Source of the DNA: Alphaproteobacteria bacterium GM202ARS2
Lineage (GTDB): Bacteria > Pseudomonadota > Alphaproteobacteria > GM7ARS4
Length of the DNA: 64,000 nt
Direction of reading: 5' to 3'
Assembly (NCBI GenBank): GCA_014323835.1
Contig: JACONH010000004.1
Coordinates: forward strand, 35,623 to 99,622
The translations under genes were made by a program, and so were the position numbers. Below are positions 1 to 7,656 of the stretch, piece by piece (position 1 is the stretch's first letter; each line of letters opens with the position of its first letter). The notes below the pieces were generated by a model that worked only from the letters and a program-made list of their open reading frames with translations, did no database searches and was not told the origin of the DNA.

Positions 1-1380
1 GGCGCGCATCGCCCAGTCGCGATGCTTAAGGATAATCGGGTTCTTAGGCCACCATGGTGGGGCATACAGCACAGTCTTGGCTTTCGAGAAGGTCAAAAAG
101 CCTTCGTAGCCATGATAATGCCCCATGCCCGAATCGCCAATGCCACCAAAAGGCGCATCATCCGCCGCAACATGCATCACCGTGTCGTTAATGCTCACGC
201 CACCGCTATGGGTGTTCGTAAGAACGTTATCAATCAAGCCCTTATCCGACGACATGATATACAACGCCAAAGGACGAGGACGCCCACGAATGTAGTCTAC
301 AACCTCATCAATATGCTCGTAGGTTTTAATCGGCAGAATCGAGCCAAAAATCTCTTCCTGCATGATTGCCATATCTTCAGTGACATCGGTCACCAGATAC
401 GGATACATAAGCCGTCCCCCACCGTTCGCATCGTCTTTCACGGGGTGAATCGTTGCCCCTTTCGCTTTGGCATCCTGTAAAAATCCTTGCAGGCGAGCCA
501 ACTGCTTGTCGGTGACAATATGGCTCTGCCTATTGCGGTTCTTATCCGAGACAAAAAACTGAGCGTAACGTGTCTTGAAGGTGTCAACAAACTCCTGTTG
601 CCGTTTTTCAGGGACAAAGACGTAGTCGGGTGACACGCAAATCTGCCCTGAGTTGACGGCTTTGCCGACAATGATGGCATCCACCGCCGTTGTCATGGTG
701 ATACGGTCATCAATAATCGTTGGGGACTTGCCGCCCATCTCCAGCGTTATGGGCGTGAGGTTATCTGCTGCGGTTTTTGCTACCAACTTGCCGACTGTTG
801 TTGAGCCTGTGAAGATGAGATGGTCGAAGGGCAACGAAGAAAACGCCGCACCCATGTCAGCTTCGCCTTCGACAATGACGATATGGTCTGCTAGCGGTTC
901 AACGACTTTGCGTAGGGCTTGGTTGGTGTGCGGGGTGAATTCGCTCATTTTAATCATGACGCGATTGCCCGCAGCTAAGGCTTGCACGGCAGGACCCAGA
1001 GCCAAAAAGAACGGGAAGTTCCAAGGCGTAATCACGCCCACAACCCCTAAGGGTTGGTAATGCACCCGCACCCGTGAGGGCATCAACATCAGCCCAGCAT
1101 GACGCTTGGACGGCTTCATCCACGTCTTCAGGTTCTTCAGCGCGTAGTTGATACTTGTGACACTGGGCAGAACATCGGCAATCATCGAGTCGAATTGACT
1201 GCGATAGCCATAATCCTTGTTCATGGCAGCATAGATTGCCTGTTCGTTTTGAATCAGGGCTTTTTTCAGCGTGGTCAAGACCGCCTTGCGCGCTTGATAG
1301 CTGGGGGATGGGGTAGCATGATACGCCGCTTGCATCCGCGCAAAATCAGCCTGTAAATCAGCAAAAGCAACGCTATTCAT
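1..1380 (-). CDS. Aldehyde dehydrogenase, coniferyl-aldehyde-dehydrogenase-like, 3' end cut by the window
   Basis: NAD(P)-dependent oxidation of an aldehyde to the acid. The frame is open for 460 codons from ATG at 1380 to base 1 without a stop, so the C-terminus lies outside the window. Visible are the N-terminal cofactor stretch PWNFPFFLALGPAVQALAAG, the catalytic-Glu motif LEMGGKSP and the nucleophile region GQICVSPDYVFVP with the active-site Cys. The stretch after the cofactor motif (NRVMIKMSEFTP) and the overall pattern resemble the CalB/coniferyl aldehyde dehydrogenase branch, but the true substrate cannot be read. A GAGGAAAG ribosome site lies about 10 bases before the ATG. The tRNA-Gln gene lies just upstream on the same strand. 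Family assignment is secure; substrate is inference. Confidence 0.9.
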   Translation of the reverse strand, partial: MNSVAFADLQADFARMQAAYHATPSPSYQARKAVLTTLKKALIQNEQAIYAAMNKDYGYRSQFDSMIADVLPSVTSINYALKNLKTWMKPSKRHAGLMLMPSRVRVHYQPLGVVGVITPWNFPFFLALGPAVQALAAGNRVMIKMSEFTPHTNQALRKVVEPLADHIVIVEGEADMGAAFSSLPFDHLIFTGSTTVGKLVAKTAADNLTPITLEMGGKSPTIIDDRITMTTAVDAIIVGKAVNSGQICVSPDYVFVPEKRQQEFVDTFKTRYAQFFVSDKNRNRQSHIVTDKQLARLQGFLQDAKAKGATIHPVKDDANGGGRLMYPYLVTDVTEDMAIMQEEIFGSILPIKTYEHIDEVVDYIRGRPRPLALYIMSSDKGLIDNVLTNTHSGGVSINDTVMHVAADDAPFGGIGDSGMGHYHGYEGFLTFSKAKTVLYAPPWWPKNPIILKHRDWAMRA

Positions 1381-1411
1381 GGCTGGACTCTTTCCTCACA
1401 AGAAACAATCA

Positions 1412-1486
1412 TGGCTGGGGCGGCAGGATTCGAACCTGCGCATGGCGGGATCAAAACCCGCTGCCTTACCGCTTGGCTACGCCCCA
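1412..1486 (-). tRNA. tRNA-Gln (anticodon UUG)
   Basis: The minus strand folds into a full cloverleaf: acceptor TGGGGCG/CGCCCCA, D-arm GCCAAGCGGTAAGGC, anticodon stem GCGGG/CCCGC around loop TTTTGAT (anticodon TTG), T-arm GCAGG-TTCGAAT-CCTGC, discriminator G and an encoded CCA tail. It reads CAA and, by wobble, CAG codons. It stands alone between the aldehyde dehydrogenase and the membrane protein gene. Confidence 0.97.
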
Positions 1487-1531
1487 CGAAGGCACACATG
1501 ACCCCTCCCACCTGAAAACAGAGACGACACC

Positions 1532-2134
1532 CTAGCCGAGATTTTGCGCCGCAACCATGGCATACAGCATCGGTATCGATAGAGCCGTATTAATCCGTGA
1601 AAACAACATGGCTGTCGCCGCCGATGCCTTCTTCTCTTTGTCACCAACTTTGACAATACCCAGAGCACGCTTCTGATTGGGCCAGATAACCAGCCAAACA
1701 TTCAGAAACATGATGATACCAAGCCACATACCGATACCTAAAGCAATATACTTATCGATAACGAAATCATCATCCATTTCTAGGGTCAACGTATCGATGA
1801 GGTAGCCGTTCAACATCGCCACAATCAAGCCTGTCAGCACTGTTGAGGCTGCCGCCCAACGGAACCAGAAGAGGGCTTGCGGCGCAATAACACCCGTAAT
1901 CGCTGGCTTTTGCGCATCAGGGATACGAGCCATGTTCGGTATCTGCACAAAGTTAAAATACCACAACAAGCCAATCCACATCACGCCCGACACAACATGC
2001 AACCAGCGAAACAAAAAGCGAAAATAGTCGATATCCATCGCTGGGGCTTGCACCATGTGGAGCATGAGCAAGAGAATAACGCCGACAATCAGCGTGTTTC
2101 TCAAGGAAGAAAAAAATTGAATAACTTGTGCCAT
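1532..2134 (-). CDS. Urate-oxidase-N-domain (PuuD-like) integral membrane protein, short form
   Basis: A 200-residue membrane protein with about five hydrophobic segments (near residues 13-30, 42-60, 85-108, 130-150 and 178-196). The stretch FRWLHVVSGVMWIGLLWYFN is typical of the membrane domain of the bacterial urate hydroxylase PuuD and its short homologues (urate_ox_N family). Full-length PuuD carries a C-terminal cytochrome c domain; it is absent here, as in many short alphaproteobacterial members, and no purine-degradation gene is nearby. Urate oxidation is therefore doubtful; a haem- or electron-transfer-linked membrane protein is all that can be supported. Family fairly secure, function unknown. 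Confidence 0.75.
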   Translation of the reverse strand: MAQVIQFFSSLRNTLIVGVILLLMLHMVQAPAMDIDYFRFLFRWLHVVSGVMWIGLLWYFNFVQIPNMARIPDAQKPAITGVIAPQALFWFRWAAASTVLTGLIVAMLNGYLIDTLTLEMDDDFVIDKYIALGIGMWLGIIMFLNVWLVIWPNQKRALGIVKVGDKEKKASAATAMLFSRINTALSIPMLYAMVAAQNLG

Positions 2135-2226
2135 AACTCGATACCTCTTCTTTTGTGTTGGTTGCTTGCTTGTTGGAGCCTCACACGCTCCGGTTATGCC
2201 CTTTCCTTGTTCCTCTCCTTATCTGC

Positions 2227-2673
2227 TTACTCCGTCACCCGTATCCGTATGATGTGCGAGTGCATCGATTCGATAGGGTAATGATTGGCATCGCCCAATA
2301 CCAATCTTAAAGCATAAAAGCCCGGTTGTAAATTCATGGTTGTTTCGGTCTGTCCACCGCCAAAGTGACGATGATTGTCGTCATAAGCAATCGGCTCGTC
2401 CGCTGGCGGCAACGGCACATCAGCGTTGCGTCCCCGCTGTATCAAAAGGTGGTGGTGGCCTGTCTTCGGGTGGTCGACACCAGCAGGAGCGATGCCCCAT
2501 TCACGCAAGCCAAAACGCACAACAAAAGGACTGCTCACCGTTGCCCCATCCTCAGGGCTGATAACATACACCCGTCCCTCGGCGGCAGACGCATAAAACG
2601 GCATCAATGTCACAGTAAGCACAACGGGCAGCACAACAAGCACGAGTCGTCTGGCTAAAAGAAACAGGGTCAT
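2227..2673 (-). CDS. Secreted DUF4399 protein
   Basis: 148 residues with an N-terminal signal peptide (hydrophobic stretch around residues 8-25, ending near YASAAEG). The mature part matches the DUF4399 pattern: an opening VYVISPEDGATVSSPFVVRF, then GVDHPKTGHHHLLI, HRHFGGGQTET and a closing LVLGDANH-type stretch. The many His residues suggest metal binding, but no activity is established for the family. It is probably exported to the periplasm. It lies 92 bases upstream of the PuuD-like gene on the same strand and could be cotranscribed with it. Family call is good; function not known. Confidence 0.8.
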   Translation of the reverse strand: MTLFLLARRLVLVVLPVVLTVTLMPFYASAAEGRVYVISPEDGATVSSPFVVRFGLREWGIAPAGVDHPKTGHHHLLIQRGRNADVPLPPADEPIAYDDNHRHFGGGQTETTMNLQPGFYALRLVLGDANHYPIESMHSHIIRIRVTE

Positions 2674-2779
2674 CTTTTCCGTTCACCTATGCTGGTTTGT
2701 TGTGTTAGGTTGCCCCTTTGTGAGTCAATTAAGCTACGTTGCTTTCTCTTGCAATAACAATTGCTCTGTTGTTTGTTTG

Positions 2780-3754
2780 ATGTCGTCCTCTTCTTCTACG
2801 CCGCTTGTGATTGTGGGCTCTGGCCCTGCGGGGTGCACCGCGGCGATTTACGCAGCAAGAGCAGCCCTGAAGCCTATCATGGTAACCGGCATGGCACCGG
2901 GCGGGCAGCTGACCATAACCACCGATGTCGAGAACTATCCCGGTTTCGTGGACAGCGTGCAGGGGCCTGAGCTCATGGAGGTCATGCAGAAACAAGCTGA
3001 ACGTATGGGCACGCAGATTGTCAACGAGACCATCACGTCTATTGATGTGGACAGCAAACCCTTTCGTCTGCACAGCGAGTCGGGGCACACGTTTGAGGCA
3101 CAGACAGTCATTTTTGCCACAGGTGCCAGCGCGCGCTGGCTGGGACTCAAAAGCGAAGAGCAATTTCAGGGCTATGGTGTCTCGGCTTGTGCCACCTGCG
3201 ATGGATTCTTCTTCCGAGACAAAGACGTAGCCGTGGTAGGTGGCGGCAACACCGCCGTCGAAGAAGCCCTGTATTTGACTCATCATGCTCGTAAGGTGAC
3301 GCTGATTCACCGTCGCGATCGTTTGCGGGCTGAGCATATTCTCCAGCAACGTCTTTTTGCCCATGAAAAAATAGACGTGTTATGGAATCACACAGTCGAG
3401 GATGTCTTGGGTATCGATGAGCCTCGTTCTGTCAATGGGGTGCGGGTGCGGGCTGTCAACGGCACAGAAGAAAAGACGTTGTCGGTAGAAGGCGTGTTCA
3501 TTGCCATTGGTCATGACCCAGCGACAGCCTTGTTACGAGGCAAAGTCGATATGGACGAACAAGGCTATCTGCTTGTTCGCCCGGGAACGGCTACTACCAA
3601 CGTCCCCGGTTTGTTTGCGGCGGGTGACGTGTGCGACAAAGTCTATCGCCAAGCGGTTACCGCTGCGGGTATGGGGTGCATGGCAGCCCTAGAAGCCGAA
3701 GCCTATCTTGCCGCGCAGAATGTTACGCCCGCGGGAGCGTCAACATCGTCGTAA
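2780..3754 (+). CDS. trxB: Thioredoxin-disulfide reductase
   Basis: Cytosolic FAD enzyme that uses NADPH to reduce thioredoxin. N-terminal FAD motif VGSGPAGCTAAIYAARA, redox-active pair CATC (Cys137 and Cys140), NADPH motif VVGGGNTAVEEALYLT with following HRRD, and a C-terminal FAD motif GLFAAGDVCD are all present. 324 residues from the ATG at 2780 equals the usual length. An in-frame upstream start at 2702 would add 26 residues without homology to the family and was not used. No strong ribosome site is visible before 2780. The 3' end overlaps the end of the convergent panE by 32 bases. Confidence 0.97.
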   Translation: MSSSSSTPLVIVGSGPAGCTAAIYAARAALKPIMVTGMAPGGQLTITTDVENYPGFVDSVQGPELMEVMQKQAERMGTQIVNETITSIDVDSKPFRLHSESGHTFEAQTVIFATGASARWLGLKSEEQFQGYGVSACATCDGFFFRDKDVAVVGGGNTAVEEALYLTHHARKVTLIHRRDRLRAEHILQQRLFAHEKIDVLWNHTVEDVLGIDEPRSVNGVRVRAVNGTEEKTLSVEGVFIAIGHDPATALLRGKVDMDEQGYLLVRPGTATTNVPGLFAAGDVCDKVYRQAVTAAGMGCMAALEAEAYLAAQNVTPAGASTSS

Positions 3755-4646
3755 TAAACGTGTGAACGGGAGTCTCGATAGAATGAGCCTCACCCATCCG
3801 CACCACAGCTGCTGATAGCCATGGCAACTCGAGGGGCTTGTTCCTCTCGGCATCGAGACTCATGCTGGCACGGTAGCTCTCAGGCATCGAGGCAAGACGC
3901 TCTCGCCACTGCTCGCTGGGGGATTGGGGAAATGTTTTGCCCTGTGCTTTGGCGACAGACTCGGTTTCGCACATGGCTTGATAAAAAAGCGACAGACCAG
4001 AAGGGTGGGCGCGGATAACCCCTAAAGGGACTCGCAAAGCCGTGGTAAGACCACTGAAAGCGGTCAAAAAAATGAATTTGTGCCACAAAAGACGCTCCAT
4101 CGAGTCATCCTTCTCGATAGACACGGTTACGTCCGCTTTTTCGGCAATGCGGGCAAAAGCGGCTAAGGTTTCACCGCCGTTGGCGGTTTGGGTGGGCGCC
4201 GAAAAAAAGAAACGGGCAAGACGGCCATCGAGGGTGACAACCCCGGGCTCAACGATACGTGCCGATATATGAGCAGTGCCTTTGCCAACATCGTGCTCAG
4301 GCAGGTGCTGACTGAGGATAGCATGGGCTTCGACGCCATTTTGCACCGGTAAAATAAGACTGCGGGCGGTCAATATTGTCGAGAGCTGCTGTGCGACCGA
4401 CTCTAGGTCGGTCATTTTGACGCAGACGAGAACCACCTCAGCGTCTAGTTTGGCGGGCATGGCTGTCAACTTAAGGCGCGGGCGGATGTCACATAAAGGG
4501 TCTTGTCTTTTGAGATGCAAGCCCTTGCGGGTCATGGCGAGCAAGTGGCTGCCTCGAGCAATCAGGGTTACGTCTTGTTCTTTTTGTGCCAGCATGGCGG
4601 CGAGATAGCCGCCGATACCGCCGCCGCCGATAATCGCTATACGCAT
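3723..4646 (-). CDS. panE: 2-dehydropantoate 2-reductase (ketopantoate reductase)
   Basis: Reduces ketopantoate to pantoate with NADPH in pantothenate/CoA synthesis. The 307-residue protein has the Rossmann motif IIGGGGIGGYLAAMLA at the extreme N-terminus, the QNGVEA stretch, the catalytic lysine in LWHKFIFLTAFSGLTTALR (about residue 190) and the C-terminal DAERNKPLEL region that supplies substrate-binding residues. The ApbA/PanE family also holds reductases of other 2-oxoacids, so the exact substrate is inferred. It lies 9 bases downstream of purN on the same strand and probably ends the purM-purN-panE transcript. Confidence 0.9.
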   Translation of the reverse strand: MRIAIIGGGGIGGYLAAMLAQKEQDVTLIARGSHLLAMTRKGLHLKRQDPLCDIRPRLKLTAMPAKLDAEVVLVCVKMTDLESVAQQLSTILTARSLILPVQNGVEAHAILSQHLPEHDVGKGTAHISARIVEPGVVTLDGRLARFFFSAPTQTANGGETLAAFARIAEKADVTVSIEKDDSMERLLWHKFIFLTAFSGLTTALRVPLGVIRAHPSGLSLFYQAMCETESVAKAQGKTFPQSPSEQWRERLASMPESYRASMSLDAERNKPLELPWLSAAVVRMGEAHSIETPVHTFITTMLTLPRA

Positions 4647-4655
4647 GTTGGTGGG

Positions 4656-5258
4656 TTAGGCAACGCGCTTTTGGCGTTGGCTAAAAATCTTACGCAGCGC
4701 TTGGGGATAGGCAAGATGCTCTTGTTCCAGCACCCGCGCTGCCAACGTCTCAGGCGTGTCGTCCCGATGCACAGGCACGCGTTTTTGCAAGATTATCTCG
4801 CCAGCATCCATGTCTTCGATGACTCGATGCACTGTGCACCCTGATTCGTTGTCGCCGCTCGCCAGCACTCGGGCATTCGGGTTCAATCCTTTGTGTTTCG
4901 GGAGCAGGGACGGGTGAATGTTGATGATGTCGATGCCAACGTTGCGGATAAAATCACCAGCAAGAAGGCGATCATAACCAGCAAGACATATCATATCGAT
5001 GTCTGTGCTGTGATAGTGCAGAGTCGCCATAAGGGCTTGTCCGTGACTGGTGCGGTCGGGGTAATCATCGTGTGGCACAACAGCAGGGGTAATACCTGCT
5101 TGTTCGGCAAGGGTCAGGGCAGGGGCATCAGGGCGGTTGCTCACCACAAGGGTGATACGGGCAGGGAAGTCGGCTTGCTGGCAGTTCTCGATGAGGCTGT
5201 GCAGATTCGAGCCACGTCCCGACACAAAAACAGCAAGGGGGTGTTTGTATACGGTCAT
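4656..5258 (-). CDS. purN: Phosphoribosylglycinamide formyltransferase
   Basis: Transfers a formyl group from 10-formyl-THF to GAR, the third step of purine synthesis. 200 residues from ATG 5258 begin MTVYKHPLAVFVSGRGSNL, with the phosphate-binding SGRGSNL, the catalytic Asn/His in IINIHPSLLPK, and the catalytic Asp in VIEDMDAGEIILQ. The frame continues 41 codons further upstream, but that extension lies inside purM and has no family match, so 5258 is used. The start lies 4 bases after the purM stop, the usual purM-purN operon. The fhs gene at 60.1 kb would supply its folate cofactor. Confidence 0.95.
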   Translation of the reverse strand: MTVYKHPLAVFVSGRGSNLHSLIENCQQADFPARITLVVSNRPDAPALTLAEQAGITPAVVPHDDYPDRTSHGQALMATLHYHSTDIDMICLAGYDRLLAGDFIRNVGIDIINIHPSLLPKHKGLNPNARVLASGDNESGCTVHRVIEDMDAGEIILQKRVPVHRDDTPETLAARVLEQEHLAYPQALRKIFSQRQKRVA

Positions 5259-5262
5259 AGGT

Positions 5263-6339
5263 TTAGGCCTCGAGGTTCCATGCGTTGACGTTGTGGTAAT
5301 GGACGGCTTTTTTGTCGCTGGCGATGTGTCCGATATGGAACAGGGGGGTTGTGTGGGTGTTGCTCCAGTGTTGTAGGGCATCGGCGTGGTCGGGGGATAC
5401 GGCTATGACCATGCCTATGCCGCAGTTGAAGGTGGCACGTAGGTCTTTGACGCTGAGATGGCCTTGTTGGGCGAGCCATTGATACAGGGGTGGCAGAGTC
5501 CATTGGCTCAGGTCGATGTGGGCACTGATGTCGGGGGGTAGGATACGTTGGATGTTCTCGGAGATACCGCCGCCGGTGATATGGGCGAAGCCTTTGCTCC
5601 ATTGTTTGAGGGCAAGACATTCTTTGACATAGAGGCGAGTTGGGGTGAGGAGCGCGTCGCGCAGAGAGCCTGACTCGGCAAAAGGTGCGGGGGCATCAAG
5701 GTCGATGTTGTGTTTGTCGATGATGTGGCGCACGAGAGAAAAGCCGTTGGCATGAAGGCCGGATGAGGGGAGGGCGAACAGCAGGTCGCCTTCTTTGAGG
5801 GGGGTGTTTTTGAGGGTTTTTCGTTCCAGTGCGCCGACGGCGAATCCCGCCAAGTCGAAATGGCCGGTGCGGTATAAGCCCGGCATTTCGGCGGTCTCGC
5901 CGCCGAGGAGCGCACAGCCAGATGATAGGCAGGCGTCTTTGATGCCTTCGATGATGTTGACGGCTTTGTCGGGTTCTAGGGTGCTACAGGCGTAGTAATC
6001 GAGAAAGAAAAGCGGTTGCGCGCCCATGGCAGCAAGGTCATTGACGCACATGGCGACCAAATCGATGCCAAGGGCGTGGCGTTGCGCGGGGGTGCGGGCG
6101 AGCATGACTTTGCTTCCGACTCCGTCACTGGCTGCTACGAGCACTGGGTCAGTAAAACCAGCGGCGGCTAAATCGAACAAGCCACCGAAGCCACCGAGTC
6201 CATCTTGGATACCAGATGACGAGCGAGTCGTTTTCGCAAGGGGCGTGATACGCTCGACAAACTTTTGTCCCTTTAACGTATCGACACCGCTGTCGCGATA
6301 GCTCGTGCTGATGTCGGTTTTCTCGAGGGGAAGTGCCAT
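5263..6339 (-). CDS. purM: Phosphoribosylformylglycinamidine cyclo-ligase (AIR synthetase)
   Basis: ATP-dependent ring closure of FGAM to AIR in purine synthesis. 358 residues, typical of the family. The N-terminus YRDSGVDTLKGQKFVERI is diagnostic; GVGSKVMLA and GGETAEMPGLY form parts of the active site, followed by GLHANGFSLVR and the HITGGGI region. The start ATG abuts a duplicated 64-bp upstream repeat and has no recognisable ribosome site. Composition is odd: unlike purN and panE on the same strand, the complementary plus strand is strongly G-rich (bases 5701-5760 hold 22 G and 10 C by my count). First gene of purM-purN-panE. Confidence 0.97.
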   Translation of the reverse strand: MALPLEKTDISTSYRDSGVDTLKGQKFVERITPLAKTTRSSSGIQDGLGGFGGLFDLAAAGFTDPVLVAASDGVGSKVMLARTPAQRHALGIDLVAMCVNDLAAMGAQPLFFLDYYACSTLEPDKAVNIIEGIKDACLSSGCALLGGETAEMPGLYRTGHFDLAGFAVGALERKTLKNTPLKEGDLLFALPSSGLHANGFSLVRHIIDKHNIDLDAPAPFAESGSLRDALLTPTRLYVKECLALKQWSKGFAHITGGGISENIQRILPPDISAHIDLSQWTLPPLYQWLAQQGHLSVKDLRATFNCGIGMVIAVSPDHADALQHWSNTHTTPLFHIGHIASDKKAVHYHNVNAWNLEA

Positions 6340-6467
6340 AGCTGGATATAGGTAACCGAGTTATATCTCGAGACGACTCTATGCACACGCGGCTTTAAAT
6401 GCAAGCTGGATATAGGTAACCGAGTTATATCTCGAGACGACTCTATGCACACGCGGCTTTAAATGTA
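6340..6467. repeat. 64-bp tandem duplication in the purM/methyltransferase divergent promoter region
   Basis: Two 64-base copies (6340-6403 and 6404-6467) differ at a single base near the end. Each holds an interrupted palindrome GATATA-N11-TATATC, a CTCGAG, a GACTC (GANTC) site (6375-6379 and 6439-6443) and the element CGCGGCTTTAAAT (6388-6400, 6452-6464). The last element recurs at 6517-6529, with a degenerate GGCTTTAAAAT near 6505. The array fills most of the 293-base gap between purM and the methyltransferase gene and begins directly at the purM start codon. Confidence 0.95.
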
Positions 6468-6578
6468 ATATAGCATTTCCAGCATGGAATTTCTACGTGT
6501 CAATGGCTTTAAAATGCGCGGCTTTAAATTTATTAGGTCTACATCATATGCACCTGCCCGATTGTTTTGTTATCTCTC

Positions 6579-6608
6579 TTGACGGGATAGGTTGGTTCTT
6601 GCGATAAA
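6579..6608 (+). promoter_or_regulatory. Putative sigma-70 promoter of the DNA methyltransferase gene
   Basis: TTGACG (6579-6584), an 18-base spacer and GATAAA (6603-6608). Transcription would start near 6615, beside a third GACTC site (6615-6619). GAGG at 6620-6623 lies 9 bases before the ATG and would be the ribosome site, which leaves a very short leader. Confidence 0.5.
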
Positions 6609-6632
6609 GGGGGCGACTCGAGGTTTACGCCC

Positions 6633-7577
6633 ATGCTCCAACGCTCGCCAAGAAACAAGACCCTGTGCTGCACCGAAGCAGACACACGCACCTACGCCCA
6701 ACACATCCAATATCTTAACGAGGCTGTTGCCCCTAAGGCTATAGAAGGGCGAGTCATGTGCGGTGACCTGATGAAAGTGGCGGGTTATTTGCCAACAGGT
6801 TTTATTGACTTATTGATTTTGGATCCGCCGTATAACCTTGACAAAAATTTTTCGGGCAATGTCTTCAAGAAACAAAGTGATGGAGACTATCGTCTCTGGT
6901 TTGATAGGGTGCTTTCTCTGTTGCATCCGATGCTGAAGCCACAAGCGACAATCTACGTCTGTTCAGATTGGCGCACATCGGCTCTCATCTTTCCTGTTCT
7001 GGACAAGAGGTGGCATGTCAGGAATAGAATCACGTGGGCGCGGGATAAAGGACGCGGTGCAAAAAGTAACTGGAAAAACAATGCCGAAGATATCTGGTTT
7101 TGTACGCGCTCTCGTGAATACTATTTCAATGTTGATGCGGTCAAAGTCAAACGCAAGGTTATTGCCCCCTACCGAGAACAAGGGGTGCCGAAAGATTGGC
7201 AGGAAGAAAAAAATGGTTGTTACCGTTTAACGCATCCGTCGAATATGTGGACGGACATGACAGTGCCTTTCTGGTCGATGCCTGAAAACACGGAACATCC
7301 GACTCAAAAACCTGAAAAGCTTATGGCAAAATTGATTCTTGCGAGTTCGAAAAAGGGCGACTTTGTCTTTGACCCGTTTTTGGGCAGTGGCACAACTGCC
7401 GTTGTTGCTGAAAAGCTCGGCAGACGTTGGGCAGCTATGGATATCAACGCAACGTATCTCTGTTGGGCTCTCAAACGCTTGGCGATGGCTAAAGAGAATA
7501 AAGTGATACAGGGATATCAAGACGGCATCTTTTGGGAAAGAAATACGTCCCTGCACCAACAATGTTCGAGTCATTGA
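6633..7577 (+). CDS. Solitary beta-class DNA methyltransferase (N6-adenine or N4-cytosine)
   Basis: Transfers a methyl group from SAM to an exocyclic amino group in DNA. The catalytic motif IV DPPYNL (residues 64-69) precedes the SAM motif I FDPFLGSGTT (about 246-255), the beta-class order shared with CcrM, M.HinfI and M.RsrI. HPTQKPEKL precedes motif I as in that group. 314 residues: it lacks the C-terminal RAMA-type extension of CcrM (about 358 residues), and the central region differs, so I do not call it CcrM. No restriction endonuclease gene flanks it. It sits between purM and the DUF2066 gene, which are usually close together in relatives, suggesting insertion. Recognition sequence cannot be predicted. 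Confidence 0.85.
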   Translation: MLQRSPRNKTLCCTEADTRTYAQHIQYLNEAVAPKAIEGRVMCGDLMKVAGYLPTGFIDLLILDPPYNLDKNFSGNVFKKQSDGDYRLWFDRVLSLLHPMLKPQATIYVCSDWRTSALIFPVLDKRWHVRNRITWARDKGRGAKSNWKNNAEDIWFCTRSREYYFNVDAVKVKRKVIAPYREQGVPKDWQEEKNGCYRLTHPSNMWTDMTVPFWSMPENTEHPTQKPEKLMAKLILASSKKGDFVFDPFLGSGTTAVVAEKLGRRWAAMDINATYLCWALKRLAMAKENKVIQGYQDGIFWERNTSLHQQCSSH

Positions 7578-7656
7578 GGGCTACGCAAGAAAAAATTGAT
7601 ACGTCTTAAATCTCGGGCTTGGTAGAATCGTGACGCGTTCTGTGCTAGAGAAAGCC

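Noticed and set aside
22..1356. Several plus-strand open frames of 85-152 codons over the first 1.4 kb
   Set aside because: They lie antisense to a 460-codon aldehyde dehydrogenase frame with clear motifs; the long frame just lacks a stop within the window.
6509..6527. Possible CtrA box (TTAA...TTAA) before the methyltransferase gene
   Set aside because: The two TTAA half-sites are 11 bases apart, not the 7 required. A similar 11-base spacing occurs at 49.8 kb, probably by chance in A/T-rich DNA.
6633..7577. Naming the methyltransferase ccrM
   Set aside because: It lacks the C-terminal RAMA-type domain and the CcrM-like middle region; GANTC sites nearby do not prove specificity.
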